Assembly (NCBI RefSeq): GCF_000152985.1
Contig: NZ_CH672395.1
Coordinates: 3,065,195 to 3,129,194 of the forward strand
Length of the DNA stretch: 64,000 bases
Direction: 5' to 3'
DNA from: Leeuwenhoekiella blandensis MED217
Lineage (GTDB): Bacteria; Bacteroidota; Bacteroidia; Flavobacteriales; Flavobacteriaceae
Below the pieces are notes generated by a model. That model did no database searches. It had not been told where the DNA came from and saw only the letters and a program-made list of their open reading frames with translations. This document shows, piece after piece, positions 18,104-26,442 of this stretch (position 1 is its first letter; every line of letters starts with the position of its first letter). Both the position numbers and the translations under genes were made by a program.

Positions 18104-18123
18104 AAACAGGCTATAAATCAACA

Positions 18124-18160
18124 AAAAAACCTCCTAAAAACAGGAGGTTTTTTATTTCTA
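18124..18160. terminator. Intrinsic terminator after the GMC operon
   Basis: A 12-bp perfect stem AAAAAACCTCCT/AGGAGGTTTTTT (18124-18135 with 18142-18153) has a 6-nt loop. T and A runs on both sides allow it to act in either direction, between the + GMC operon and the - parE gene. Confidence 0.88.
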
Positions 18161-18176
18161 ATTACTTTCGGTAGAA

Positions 18177-18476
18177 TCAAATTCTATCTTTAATATTCAT
18201 CCTCTGATGTAAAATTCTTACTATTTCAACAGTATTGGTATCATCTTTTCGGTAGAAAATAGTGTGAGATTCGATGACACTTATCCTGTAGTGCTTTCTC
18301 AAATGCCCAACAGACTTTCCCGTCATAAAATTAGCAGCAATAAATTCAATGCGATCTATTAAAAAGTTGTAGTAATTATCAGCTTGCTCTTTTGACCATT
18401 TATGAAAGGTATGTACCCAGATATGCTCTAAATCTTCAATCGCTTGTTGACTTATACGATATCTGGCCTCACTCAT
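18177..18476 (-). CDS. parE: ParE/RelE-superfamily toxin
   Basis: This 99-residue toxin of the ParE branch has the family pattern: an N-terminal YRISQQAIEDLEHIW helix, a TGKSVGHLRKHYRISVIESH beta segment, and a closing IFYRKDDTNTVEIVRILHQRM. ParE toxins inhibit DNA gyrase. Its start codon overlaps the antitoxin stop as ATGA (18473-18476), so translation is coupled and the antitoxin is made first. Length and gene order are standard. The pair sits between two halves of a sugar-metabolism block and may stabilise this region. Confidence 0.87.
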   Translation of the reverse strand: MSEARYRISQQAIEDLEHIWVHTFHKWSKEQADNYYNFLIDRIEFIAANFMTGKSVGHLRKHYRISVIESHTIFYRKDDTNTVEIVRILHQRMNIKDRI

Positions 18477-18715
18477 AAATACTTCTTGTGTAAAGCTTCA
18501 AGTTTTTTTTCAGAATCAAAATCATCAACAAAACCACTCTGCTCCCCCGCCTCTAAAGCTTTAATCAATTCACGTTCTTTAAGTTCCTCATGTTCAAATA
18601 AGCGTAATGCAGATCTGATTACTTCACTTACCGAACTATAGCGCCCCGATTTTACTTCTTCATTTACAAAATCTTCAAAATGACTCCCCAATGAAATTGA
18701 CGTATTCTTTCCCAT
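18473..18715 (-). CDS. parD: ParD-family antitoxin (ribbon-helix-helix)
   Basis: This 80-residue antitoxin has an N-terminal ribbon-helix-helix DNA-binding domain (SISLGSHFEDFVNEEVKSG and SSVSEVIRSALRLFE). Its charged C-terminal tail (about 45-80; ELIKALEAGEQSGFVDDFD) is expected to wrap around ParE. It overlaps parE by 4 nt. ParD proteins repress their own promoter, and an inverted repeat (18739-18753) just upstream of the start is a good candidate operator. Confidence 0.88.
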   Translation of the reverse strand: MGKNTSISLGSHFEDFVNEEVKSGRYSSVSEVIRSALRLFEHEELKERELIKALEAGEQSGFVDDFDSEKKLEALHKKYL

Positions 18716-18738
18716 TTTTTTGATATTTTAAATAAAAG

Positions 18739-18753
18739 TACCAACTTTTGGTA
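18739..18753. promoter_or_regulatory. Inverted repeat upstream of parD, candidate autoregulatory operator
   Basis: TACCAA-CTT-TTGGTA is a perfect 6-bp inverted repeat 24-38 nt before the parD ATG. That is where a ParD ribbon-helix-helix dimer would be expected to bind and repress the operon. Confidence 0.5.
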
Positions 18754-18768
18754 TCGCAACCAAATGTT

Positions 18769-19956
18769 CTATATCGAATGCTCAGGGTTCCATTTAACGA
18801 CTTCATTCTTCAGCATCGAGTCAATAGCCATTTGCACGCAGATTGCGGTATTGGCTCCGGTTTTTAGGTCAGAAATCGGTTTGCTGTTATTTTTGATCGC
18901 GTCTCTAAAGTCCATTAAAGCCTGCTTGCTAGGATCTGCGTGGGTAAATTCAAACGGAATTCCCTTTCCTGCTTCCCAAGGTATTGTAGCCCCCGCGACA
19001 CCATCAACCTCAGCGCGCTTTTTTGTATAATTCCCTTCCGGATAAAACCAGCCATTTACATAGTCTAAAATGATGGTTCCCTTGTCACCCATTACCTTGA
19101 TCTGATAATCGTCCTTCGCATTGGTCGTTAAACAAGTAAAGGTCGCCTCTACTCCACTGGGATACGAAAATAAATGGTGTACATTATCAAAGGTTTCTCT
19201 ACCGTCTTTCCAATAATCAATACCGCCGGTACCAAAAACCTGCGAGGGTGTTTCTCCTAAAACCCAATTGGTAAAGTCGATCTGGTGAGAACACAATTCA
19301 GCGGTCAATCCGCCGGAATATTCGCGATACATACGCCAGTTGATCATACGCTCCAGCTCTGGTTCGGGGACGGGTCGTCGCCAGTTTCCGCTGCGATTCC
19401 ATTGACATTCAAAAGCAGTGATCTCGCCTATTTTTCCATCTTTAATCAAATCAACTACGTGCGTATACAAACGCGAACTGTGGTACTGATGTCCGGTTTG
19501 AAAAACCAAATTTCCCTGAGCCGCATCAACAACATCCAACACGGCATCATAACCTTTTGCCATTGTTTTTTCGCCATACACGTGCTTTCCGGCGGCAAGC
19601 GCATCAAGTTCAATCTGAGCATGTGTGCTGAAAGGCGTAGCCACCAAAACCGCATCAATACTTTTATCTTCGAGCAATTTTCGATAATCGGTATAGGCTT
19701 TTGCTGAATCTCCCGCGCGCTTAATTCCGTTAGCTAACCGAAACGGAATAACATCACAACAGGCTGCCACTTCAATCCCTTCAATATCTTTCATCACCGA
19801 AATTAAACCGCCACCGCGATCGCCGGTTCCTATCACACCAATGCGTATTGGTGCACTTGAACCCACATATTTATTAATATAAGCAAACCCCGGACTAGCA
19901 GAAGATACCGCCGCTGCTGCCAGACTACTCTTGATCACAAAATCTCTACGTTTCAT
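18769..19956 (-). CDS. Gfo/Idh/MocA-family oxidoreductase, Tat-exported
   Basis: This 395-residue NAD(P)-dependent oxidoreductase of the Gfo/Idh/MocA family begins MKRRDFVIKSS with a hydrophobic stretch to ~26, a twin-arginine-type signal that implies a periplasmic enzyme with tightly bound cofactor. The Rossmann motif IRIGVIGTGDRGGG is at 37-50. The catalytic lysine motif appears as GEKTMAK near 129-135 (EKT instead of the usual EKP). The C-terminal alpha/beta domain contains ELCSHQIDFTNW with the likely catalytic His. It is last in a three-gene - operon with a second Gfo/Idh/MocA gene and a DUF1080 lipoprotein. In Bacteroides such genes interconvert glycosides and 3-keto-glycosides. That role is an inference here. 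Confidence 0.85.
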   Translation of the reverse strand: MKRRDFVIKSSLAAAAVSSASPGFAYINKYVGSSAPIRIGVIGTGDRGGGLISVMKDIEGIEVAACCDVIPFRLANGIKRAGDSAKAYTDYRKLLEDKSIDAVLVATPFSTHAQIELDALAAGKHVYGEKTMAKGYDAVLDVVDAAQGNLVFQTGHQYHSSRLYTHVVDLIKDGKIGEITAFECQWNRSGNWRRPVPEPELERMINWRMYREYSGGLTAELCSHQIDFTNWVLGETPSQVFGTGGIDYWKDGRETFDNVHHLFSYPSGVEATFTCLTTNAKDDYQIKVMGDKGTIILDYVNGWFYPEGNYTKKRAEVDGVAGATIPWEAGKGIPFEFTHADPSKQALMDFRDAIKNNSKPISDLKTGANTAICVQMAIDSMLKNEVVKWNPEHSI

Positions 19957-19962
19957 AGTCTC

Positions 19963-21300
19963 TTAAATTTTTGGTTCCCAATTAGGAGCGTACTCGCGTC
20001 CCCAAAGTTGCATCGCTTCCCGATCATAAATGCGACCTGATTTAGCATCAATATCAAAACCGCGCCCTACACGGTACGCCATATTTGCATAATGCACCAT
20101 CGCCATACTTACCGAAGCATCTTCAATAGGTGCTTTTAAAGTTTCTTTACCGCGAATAGCCTCAAAAAAGTTTACCATATGCGCTGTCGAAGAGTCGCCA
20201 CCTCCGCCGAGTGCGAGTCCGCTTTCTGCGGTTTCTTCACTTTGTTTGATCACTTTTCCGCTGCGGTCCATAAGCACATAGTTAGAACGATCTACCAAAA
20301 CCGAACCTTCGGTACCAAAAATCAATGTACCACGACCGCGACCATAGGTATTGTAACCGTTTCGGCTTTTTCCGTCCCAATTGATCACTTTATCATCGTC
20401 GAATTTGAACGTGGCATACATCGTATCATACATTTCCCAACCGTCATTCTTGAAATGGCGTTTTTCAGCTTGCACCTCAGCATAATTAGGAAACTCAACG
20501 CCCAAAGCCCATCGTGCGATGTCGAGTTCGTGCGTAGCATTATTTCCGGTTTCTGCGGTACCGTAATTCCAGCCGTACCAATGCCAGTTGTAATCCCAGG
20601 TTTCGCTGGTATAGGCTCTGCGCGGAGCAGGCCCTTGCCAAAGCTCCCAATCTAATCCGGTAGGTACAGCTGCCTGTTTTTGCACCGGTGTTTCCCCACG
20701 TGTATTGGAATAAAAAGCCACCGCTTTGTATACATCGCCAATCACGCCTTTATGAATTTGATCTATGATCTCTATGGTATGCAACGAGGAACGCTGTTGG
20801 TTCCCCATCTGCACGCGTTTGTCAAACTTTTTTGCCGCTGCAACCAGGAGTTCATTTTCATTCATATTGTGGCTGCACGGCTTCTCGACATAGACATGTT
20901 TACCCGCTTTCAAGGCCATAATAGAACCTGGTGTGTGCCAATGATCTGGTGTGGCATTTACGAGAATATCTACCTCCTTATCTTCGATCACTTTGCGAAT
21001 ATCATTTTCTAATGCCGGTGTGTAATCAATATGTTCTTTAAAATTCTTAAGCGCGTTCAACCGGCTTTTTTCCATCACATCGCAGAGGTAGAGTAATCGT
21101 ACATTAGACTCCTTGCGGGCGATGGGTGCATAATAGGCGCCCAAACGTCTGCCTAATCCCGCGACCGCAACATTTAGCCGATCATTAGCACCTATGATGT
21201 TGCGATAACTGCTGGCAGCCATTCCCATTGTGGTGTTGCTCAAGGCTAAAGCGGTACCGCCCAAAATTGATTTGTTGATAAACGATCTACGTGTTGTCAT
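19963..21300 (-). CDS. Gfo/Idh/MocA-family oxidoreductase, Tat-exported (second copy)
   Basis: This 445-residue family member has a twin-arginine-like N-terminus (MTTRRSFINKSILGG). It contains the nucleotide-binding LNVAVAGLGRRLGAYY (42-57), the intact EKP motif (VEKPCSHN, near 140), and NATHELDIARWALG, whose His is the likely catalytic residue. It is only distantly similar to the neighbour at 18769-19956 and contains an extra aromatic-rich loop (YNWHWYGWNYG). It sits 6 nt upstream of that gene and 1 nt downstream of the DUF1080 gene, so the three are co-translated. It is probably a periplasmic glycoside or sugar oxidoreductase; substrate unknown. Confidence 0.85.
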   Translation of the reverse strand: MTTRRSFINKSILGGTALALSNTTMGMAASSYRNIIGANDRLNVAVAGLGRRLGAYYAPIARKESNVRLLYLCDVMEKSRLNALKNFKEHIDYTPALENDIRKVIEDKEVDILVNATPDHWHTPGSIMALKAGKHVYVEKPCSHNMNENELLVAAAKKFDKRVQMGNQQRSSLHTIEIIDQIHKGVIGDVYKAVAFYSNTRGETPVQKQAAVPTGLDWELWQGPAPRRAYTSETWDYNWHWYGWNYGTAETGNNATHELDIARWALGVEFPNYAEVQAEKRHFKNDGWEMYDTMYATFKFDDDKVINWDGKSRNGYNTYGRGRGTLIFGTEGSVLVDRSNYVLMDRSGKVIKQSEETAESGLALGGGGDSSTAHMVNFFEAIRGKETLKAPIEDASVSMAMVHYANMAYRVGRGFDIDAKSGRIYDREAMQLWGREYAPNWEPKI

Positions 21301-21301
21301 A

Positions 21302-22678
21302 CTACAATACTTTGATTTTGATGTTTTTAAATGCTACGCGATCTCCGTGATCTTGCAATAGAATATTCCCTTTTTCAAAAGTGCCGAAGCCGGGCCAATC
21401 TTTGTATTTACTCTCTTCAACCAATTGTAAAAACGCATCACTGCCTCGGTCATATTCCAATACTTTCACGTCGTTTAAATAATGCTCTACGTGCTTGTTT
21501 TTACTAACGATTCGAGCTGTATTCCATTCACCGATAGGATTTACCGGTTTATTAGGATCTGCCTGAATCAGATCGTATAAAGATGCTAGTGTGCGGCTTC
21601 CCTCGTGATTGCCCAGCTTGGCATCGGGATGGTGCGCATCGTCAAGAATCTGGTATTCTAAACCTATTGAAGAACCTTCGCCTTTGTTCAATTCGGTATC
21701 TACATAATATTTGATCCCGCTGTTGGCGCCTTCTGTAATTTTGAAATCTATTTTAAGTTCAAAATCCTGATACTGCTCTGTGGTCACGATATCGCCACCG
21801 GCAGCTGATTCTTCACCTCCGGTGGAAAGCACGATGAGTTCGCCGTCTTCAATGACCCATCCCTTTTCAGGAAAATGATCGAGTTTTCCTCCGCGCCATC
21901 CTTCGGTAGTTTTTCCATCCCAAAGCAATTGCCACCCAGATGCTACTTCTGCTTGTGTCAGATTATTTTTAGTATTGAAAGCAGGCAAGCTCATTTGTTT
22001 ACTGTATTGCTGCGGATTCTCTGTAATGATCTTAATGTTCTTCCATCTAATTTCCTTTCCGGGTTCATCCTCTGCGCCTATCGCGTGCACTTGTAATGCA
22101 ATAAATCCTGAAGCGGTCTGGTCATCTACCAGATGCGCCGCTTCTACGCCATTGATCCAGGTTTTTAACGTATCACCCAAAGCTTCCACACGGTAATGAT
22201 TCCATTCATTTTGCTTGAAAGCCTGTTGTGCTTTAGGATTGTTCTCTAATGAATACAACCAACCTCTGCGGGCTTCATCATAAATACCAGCACTCCAAGC
22301 ACGCTCTGAAGGATCGATTTCTATCTGATAGCCGTGCACGCGTCCATTCCTAAACTTTGGCGTACTAAGGCTGCGTATTTGAATACCGCTATTCATCGAA
22401 GGATCAACTTTATAATCCAATTCCATAATAAAATCTCCATAATCCTGTGTCGTTGTAAGAAACGAATTGGGCGTATTCGCCACAGTGGTCCCAACTATTT
22501 CATCACCTTCTATGCGATACGCTGCTTTACCATTGAGTTGTTTCCAACCGTCGAGTGAAGTCCCATTAAACAAGCTTTGCCAAGGTTCGTCTGCCGTTTC
22601 TGATTCATTTTTACAGCCTGTAAAAACCAGCAAACCTAGTGCTGACAAGACTAAATACTTAAATACTATAGTATTCAT
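21302..22678 (-). CDS. Tandem DUF1080 (3-keto-disaccharide hydrolase-type) lipoprotein
   Basis: This 458-residue lipoprotein (lipobox ending at Cys22, VFTGC) has two DUF1080 domains in tandem. Domain 1 spans about 32-220 ([25 protein letters not shown]). Domain 2 spans about 245-458 ([47 protein letters not shown]). The family has a concanavalin-like fold, and members have been shown to cleave 3-keto-glycosides. Here it leads an operon with two Tat-exported Gfo/Idh/MocA enzymes. This matches an oxidise, cleave, reduce scheme for glycosides that classical hydrolases handle poorly. The domain assignment is firm; activity of each repeat is unknown. Confidence 0.85.
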   Translation of the reverse strand: MNTIVFKYLVLSALGLLVFTGCKNESETADEPWQSLFNGTSLDGWKQLNGKAAYRIEGDEIVGTTVANTPNSFLTTTQDYGDFIMELDYKVDPSMNSGIQIRSLSTPKFRNGRVHGYQIEIDPSERAWSAGIYDEARRGWLYSLENNPKAQQAFKQNEWNHYRVEALGDTLKTWINGVEAAHLVDDQTASGFIALQVHAIGAEDEPGKEIRWKNIKIITENPQQYSKQMSLPAFNTKNNLTQAEVASGWQLLWDGKTTEGWRGGKLDHFPEKGWVIEDGELIVLSTGGEESAAGGDIVTTEQYQDFELKIDFKITEGANSGIKYYVDTELNKGEGSSIGLEYQILDDAHHPDAKLGNHEGSRTLASLYDLIQADPNKPVNPIGEWNTARIVSKNKHVEHYLNDVKVLEYDRGSDAFLQLVEESKYKDWPGFGTFEKGNILLQDHGDRVAFKNIKIKVL

Positions 22679-22751
22679 AAATACGGTTTATTAATTAACT
22701 GTTAGTTATACGTTTAAATATACGCAATCGATATAGCATACGACTAAAAAA

Positions 22752-22783
22752 ATAGCGAGACTTCAATTAAGAAGCCCCGCTAT
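22752..22783 (-). terminator. Intrinsic terminator after the 22792-24840 GH92 gene
   Basis: On the - strand a 13-bp stem (ATAGCGGGGCTTC with GAAGTCTCGCTAT, two G-U pairs) with a 6-nt loop is followed by seven T. It lies directly after the GH92 stop and isolates the DUF1080 operon. Confidence 0.85.
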
Positions 22784-22791
22784 CACACACA

Positions 22792-24840
22792 CTAGTTTAA
22801 TTCAACTTTTGATATAAACTTATCTTTGGTCCCCCAATCTTCATTGGGCGTAGCTGCTGTTTCGATGATCAAGTTTCCGCCGGAAGTCAACTCTTCATGC
22901 GTGAGCCAATTTCGGTTTAAAGCCTTTCCATTAAGGGTCACCGATTTCACATAGAAATGCTCCTTGTTATAATTTTTTACTGAAATACTGAAAGTTTTAC
23001 CTGGGGCAAGATTCAGTTTTACTTCTTTAAAAATAGGTGCTGTTAGATAGTAAACCGGACTTCCCACATTTGCCACCGAAAGCCCCATACTGTGAAGCAC
23101 AAACCACGAAGACATCGTTCCTGCATCATCATCCATCGTACGCAAGTAGGCTTTGGGTTTGTTCTGATAAATGCGGCCCACATAAGGATCTATCCCTTTG
23201 CTGTTGTCGTTAAAGTAGGTTTGCACCACGGTATCCAAAAGAATTTCTCTAAAGAGCTTTTGTGATTTCCAAGGCTGGCTGGTCGCATTGTACAATCCCG
23301 GAACTTGCAAATCTGGCTGATTGGCGTGATTGTAATTAAACTCTTCAAAAAACTGGTCTAATTGGTTCTCAAAAGTTTCGGCACCACCTGCCAATTCTTG
23401 TAACCCGTTTACATCCCAAGGCACAAACCAGCGGTATTGCCAGATCGTCCCTTGATACAAGCCACGTGCTTGCATTCGATCTACATCACTTTTTGACAGA
23501 TCTTTAAAATCTTTATCCCAATAGGCTTTATAATCTAAAGCTTTATCTAGATACTTTTTACTCGCTGTTTGGTCACCTGTCGCTTTGAGGATTTCACTCA
23601 TCGCCCAGAGATCGTAAGACGACTCTAAAGCTTTATCAGGAGCGCCAAAATCTAAATGATCTGCTTCATAAAGCAGTGAATCTTTGATAGCTTCAAAATC
23701 GACGTCATAGCCTTTTTTATAAGCGTCGAGTAACACCACCATCGCGTGTTCTGTGCGTACCGTAGGTGAAGTCTCGTGCTCTGTAGCCCAATTCTTTTTC
23801 CCAAAACGGTATAAATTGGCAATACTGGTCGTGATATCCTGATAAACTTCAGGATGCGCTAACGATAAAAACGGCAACTGCTCGCGGTAATTATCCCAAA
23901 TCGCCCAACCATTATAGACTTTATAATCCTCATTTTGCACAGAACCATCTGTGGCTCTAAACGTGCCGTCTTCTTCGGAAACTAAAAACGGAGATTGCGC
24001 AGTTCGATACAACAGCGAGTAGAATAATTGCAGGCGATCTTTTTCACCAGAAACTTCAATGGTGTTCAAATAAGCATTCCAACTTGCGGAAGCCTTTCCT
24101 TTTAAAGTCTCAAAATCATCTGAAGTAATGCGTTTTTTAGCGTAGCCTTCATTTACTGAAGAAAAACCTACCTGAACTTCAGCAGCATCCCCCAAACCTT
24201 TTACCATCAATTGGTGCTCCCCTACGTTCTGAATCTGAGCTTCTTCCGGTAATTTAATCGCATAATAAATGCGATAGGTTCCGGCGTGGCAGGTAGTTTT
24301 GGTGTCCATATATCCTGAGATCAAGTTGCGACGTATCTCGTGTGTTTCAGCAACAAAACGATTACTCAGCGCAAAAGAAAGGTCGATATACAGTCCGCTA
24401 TTCGCATTAGGAAAGCTGTATTGATGCATCCCTAAATTTTGGGCTACGGTGAGTTTGGCGTCAATTCCATTTTCAAAATTCACATGGTAAAAACCGGGAA
24501 CTGCATCTTGCGTTTTTTTGATAAGCTTGGTACTTACTTCTGCATTTAAAATGGGTTTAATGAGAATATTACCACCGCTACCTGTACAGCCCACACCTTC
24601 CATTCGGGTATGTGTAAAACCGTCAAACTGCTTTGCATAATACTCGTAACCCGTATGTTGATGCGGATTGGTTTGCGGGCCTAAATTCATCATATTGAAC
24701 GGCGTAGTCGCCGATGGAGACATCTGCCCGTGGTCACCGCTGGTTCCCAAAAACACATTGACATAATCTGTTAATGACTCTTGCGCAACGCTCGTAAAGG
24801 CCAATACTAAAGTAAAAAGTACCGCTATATAATTTTTCAT
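22792..24840 (-). CDS. GH92-family protein with Gln replacing the catalytic acid (possible mannosyl-phosphate type)
   Basis: This complete 682-residue GH92 has a signal peptide ending near residue 20. The landmarks are VNVFLGTSGDHGQMSPSA (27-44), GFTHTRMEGVGCTGSGG (74-90), WAIWDNYRE (312-320), FVPWD (472-476), and MDDDAGTMSSWF (569-580) with the acidic catalytic residues Asp570-572. At the catalytic-acid position, where the other two GH92 proteins in this window have Glu (EGNSW, EANAW), this one has Gln463 (YQGTIW, codon CAA at 23452-23454). In the family this exchange has been described in an enzyme that releases mannose from mannose-1-phospho-6-mannose, where a good leaving group removes the need for an acid. 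The MFS gene lies 46 nt upstream, probably in one transcript. Inactivity or binding only is the alternative. Confidence 0.9.
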   Translation of the reverse strand: MKNYIAVLFTLVLAFTSVAQESLTDYVNVFLGTSGDHGQMSPSATTPFNMMNLGPQTNPHQHTGYEYYAKQFDGFTHTRMEGVGCTGSGGNILIKPILNAEVSTKLIKKTQDAVPGFYHVNFENGIDAKLTVAQNLGMHQYSFPNANSGLYIDLSFALSNRFVAETHEIRRNLISGYMDTKTTCHAGTYRIYYAIKLPEEAQIQNVGEHQLMVKGLGDAAEVQVGFSSVNEGYAKKRITSDDFETLKGKASASWNAYLNTIEVSGEKDRLQLFYSLLYRTAQSPFLVSEEDGTFRATDGSVQNEDYKVYNGWAIWDNYREQLPFLSLAHPEVYQDITTSIANLYRFGKKNWATEHETSPTVRTEHAMVVLLDAYKKGYDVDFEAIKDSLLYEADHLDFGAPDKALESSYDLWAMSEILKATGDQTASKKYLDKALDYKAYWDKDFKDLSKSDVDRMQARGLYQGTIWQYRWFVPWDVNGLQELAGGAETFENQLDQFFEEFNYNHANQPDLQVPGLYNATSQPWKSQKLFREILLDTVVQTYFNDNSKGIDPYVGRIYQNKPKAYLRTMDDDAGTMSSWFVLHSMGLSVANVGSPVYYLTAPIFKEVKLNLAPGKTFSISVKNYNKEHFYVKSVTLNGKALNRNWLTHEELTSGGNLIIETAATPNEDWGTKDKFISKVELN

Positions 24841-24886
24841 TAAGAAGGCTTCAGTGGTTATTCTTTAAAGTTAGGATTTAGCAACA

Positions 24887-26206
24887 TTAAACTGTTTCGG
24901 CAATGTTATGTTTTCTATGAATCCAGACTCCGTAGATCGCGATAAGCGTAAAACAAAGCACCGGCAGTAAGAACGAAAGGTTCATTTCAGAAAGGCCTAA
25001 AACGGTGATATCGTTAACACCAACGCCACCAAGGTCGATAATCATTCCTTGAAGTTTTGGTAAAAGCGCGCCACCTACAATGGCCATAACCAAACCTGCG
25101 GCACCAATTTTTGATTGATCTTCTTTTAAACCCTCTAAAGCGATCCCATAAATCGTAGGGAACATTACCGAAAGGAACAAGGATACCATCACTAAACTAT
25201 AGAGTCCTACGGTTCCCTCTAAAATCACAGCTCCTAAGGTGAATACCCCACCAAGAGCTGAAAAATAGCTCAGGAGTTTCCCTGAACTCATAAACTTGAG
25301 CAAATAGGTACCTATAGCACGCCCCACGGTGAACAAAACAAAAGCTCCTAATTGATAATTTGCAGCGGTAGAACTGGAAATTCCTTTAGACTCGGCATAT
25401 TGATAAATATAGGTCCAGCAGCCAATTTGTGCGCCCATATACAGCACCAGAGAAAGTACTCCGAGCGTATATTTCTTATTTTTAAAAAGCTCTGCAAAAG
25501 TATCTTTAACACTAGGTATTTCCCCATCTCCTTTAGCCTGAGGCATTTTATTTACGGCGATAAGAATCAAGATCGCTAAAACAACCAGACCTAAGATCAC
25601 GTATGGATTACGAATTACCATAAGATCTGCAGATTTGATCAATAACTTTTGTGCTTCGGGCAGAGCCGAAAAGTTCTCAACATCATCAGACTGCAATAGA
25701 TCAAGTACAAAAAACTTTGCCGCGAGTAAGCCTACGATCAACCCTACGGGATTAAAAGCCTGTGCTAAGTTCAAACGTTGGGTTGCCGTTTTTTGATCAC
25801 CCATCGCTAAGATGTAAGGGTTTGCTGTAGTCTCTAAAAATGCCAGACCAAAGGTTAGAATATACAAGCCCAAACAGAAAAACCAGAAAAGTCCTGTAGT
25901 TGCTGCGGGATAAAATAATAAGGCGCCGCCGGCGTAGAGCGTGAGACCAACCAGAACTCCAGATTTGTACGAGAACTTACGTACAAATAAAGCGGCCGGA
26001 AGCGCCATGCAAAAATATCCTCCGTAAAAAGCCATCTGTACCCAGGCGGCTTGTGAATTGGACAACTCTAACACCTTTTTAAAAGCCTGAACCATAGGAT
26101 CTGTAACCGCATTTGCAAAACCCCAAAGGGCAAATAACGAGGTCACCAAAATAAAAGGAAGTAGTAATTTTTTAGGTACAACCGGAGTTGCTTGCGTTTT
26201 ATTCAT
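24887..26206 (-). CDS. FucP-type sugar:H+ symporter (MFS)
   Basis: This 439-residue inner-membrane transporter of the FHS/FucP branch of the major facilitator superfamily has about 12 hydrophobic segments. Diagnostic motifs are FALWGFANAVTDPMVQAFK (20-38) and AFLETTANPYILAMGD (about 120-137), both characteristic of fucose and glucose/galactose symporters of this branch. It probably imports the monosaccharide released by the adjacent GH92, most likely mannose. An exact TAAAACGTTTTA operator lies 132 nt upstream, as for the mannoside genes. Substrate is inferred from context, as members of this family also take fucose, galactose or N-acetylglucosamine. Confidence 0.88.
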   Translation of the reverse strand: MNKTQATPVVPKKLLLPFILVTSLFALWGFANAVTDPMVQAFKKVLELSNSQAAWVQMAFYGGYFCMALPAALFVRKFSYKSGVLVGLTLYAGGALLFYPAATTGLFWFFCLGLYILTFGLAFLETTANPYILAMGDQKTATQRLNLAQAFNPVGLIVGLLAAKFFVLDLLQSDDVENFSALPEAQKLLIKSADLMVIRNPYVILGLVVLAILILIAVNKMPQAKGDGEIPSVKDTFAELFKNKKYTLGVLSLVLYMGAQIGCWTYIYQYAESKGISSSTAANYQLGAFVLFTVGRAIGTYLLKFMSSGKLLSYFSALGGVFTLGAVILEGTVGLYSLVMVSLFLSVMFPTIYGIALEGLKEDQSKIGAAGLVMAIVGGALLPKLQGMIIDLGGVGVNDITVLGLSEMNLSFLLPVLCFTLIAIYGVWIHRKHNIAETV

Positions 26207-26311
26207 TATAAACTATTTGAATCTGTGCTTTTTAAAATCATCGCACTACACAATCGTTGTAGTACAAGAATTCTAAATTTTAAAACTTTTTATACTTGTT
26301 TGCTTTTTAAC

Positions 26312-26370
26312 GAAAACGATCTCGATATCGTTTTCACTAAAACGTTTTACTTTTGTAAATCTAAACGTTT
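26312..26370. promoter_or_regulatory. Operator cluster upstream of the MFS-GH92 operon
   Basis: An exact TAAAACGTTTTA palindrome lies at 26338-26349. It is flanked by an inverted repeat with 9-bp arms, GAAAACGAT/ATCGTTTTC (26312-26320 and 26327-26335), and by AAACGTTT (26363-26370). The three centres are spaced about 20 and 23 bp apart. The sequence after the exact site (ACTTTTGT) is the same as at 29001-29019. Confidence 0.6.
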
Positions 26371-26442
26371 TTCTTTAAATCAAAAATTAAATGTTGAAGC
26401 TTGATTTAAATATGCTGTTCTAAGATCAAAGTTCTATAGTGA

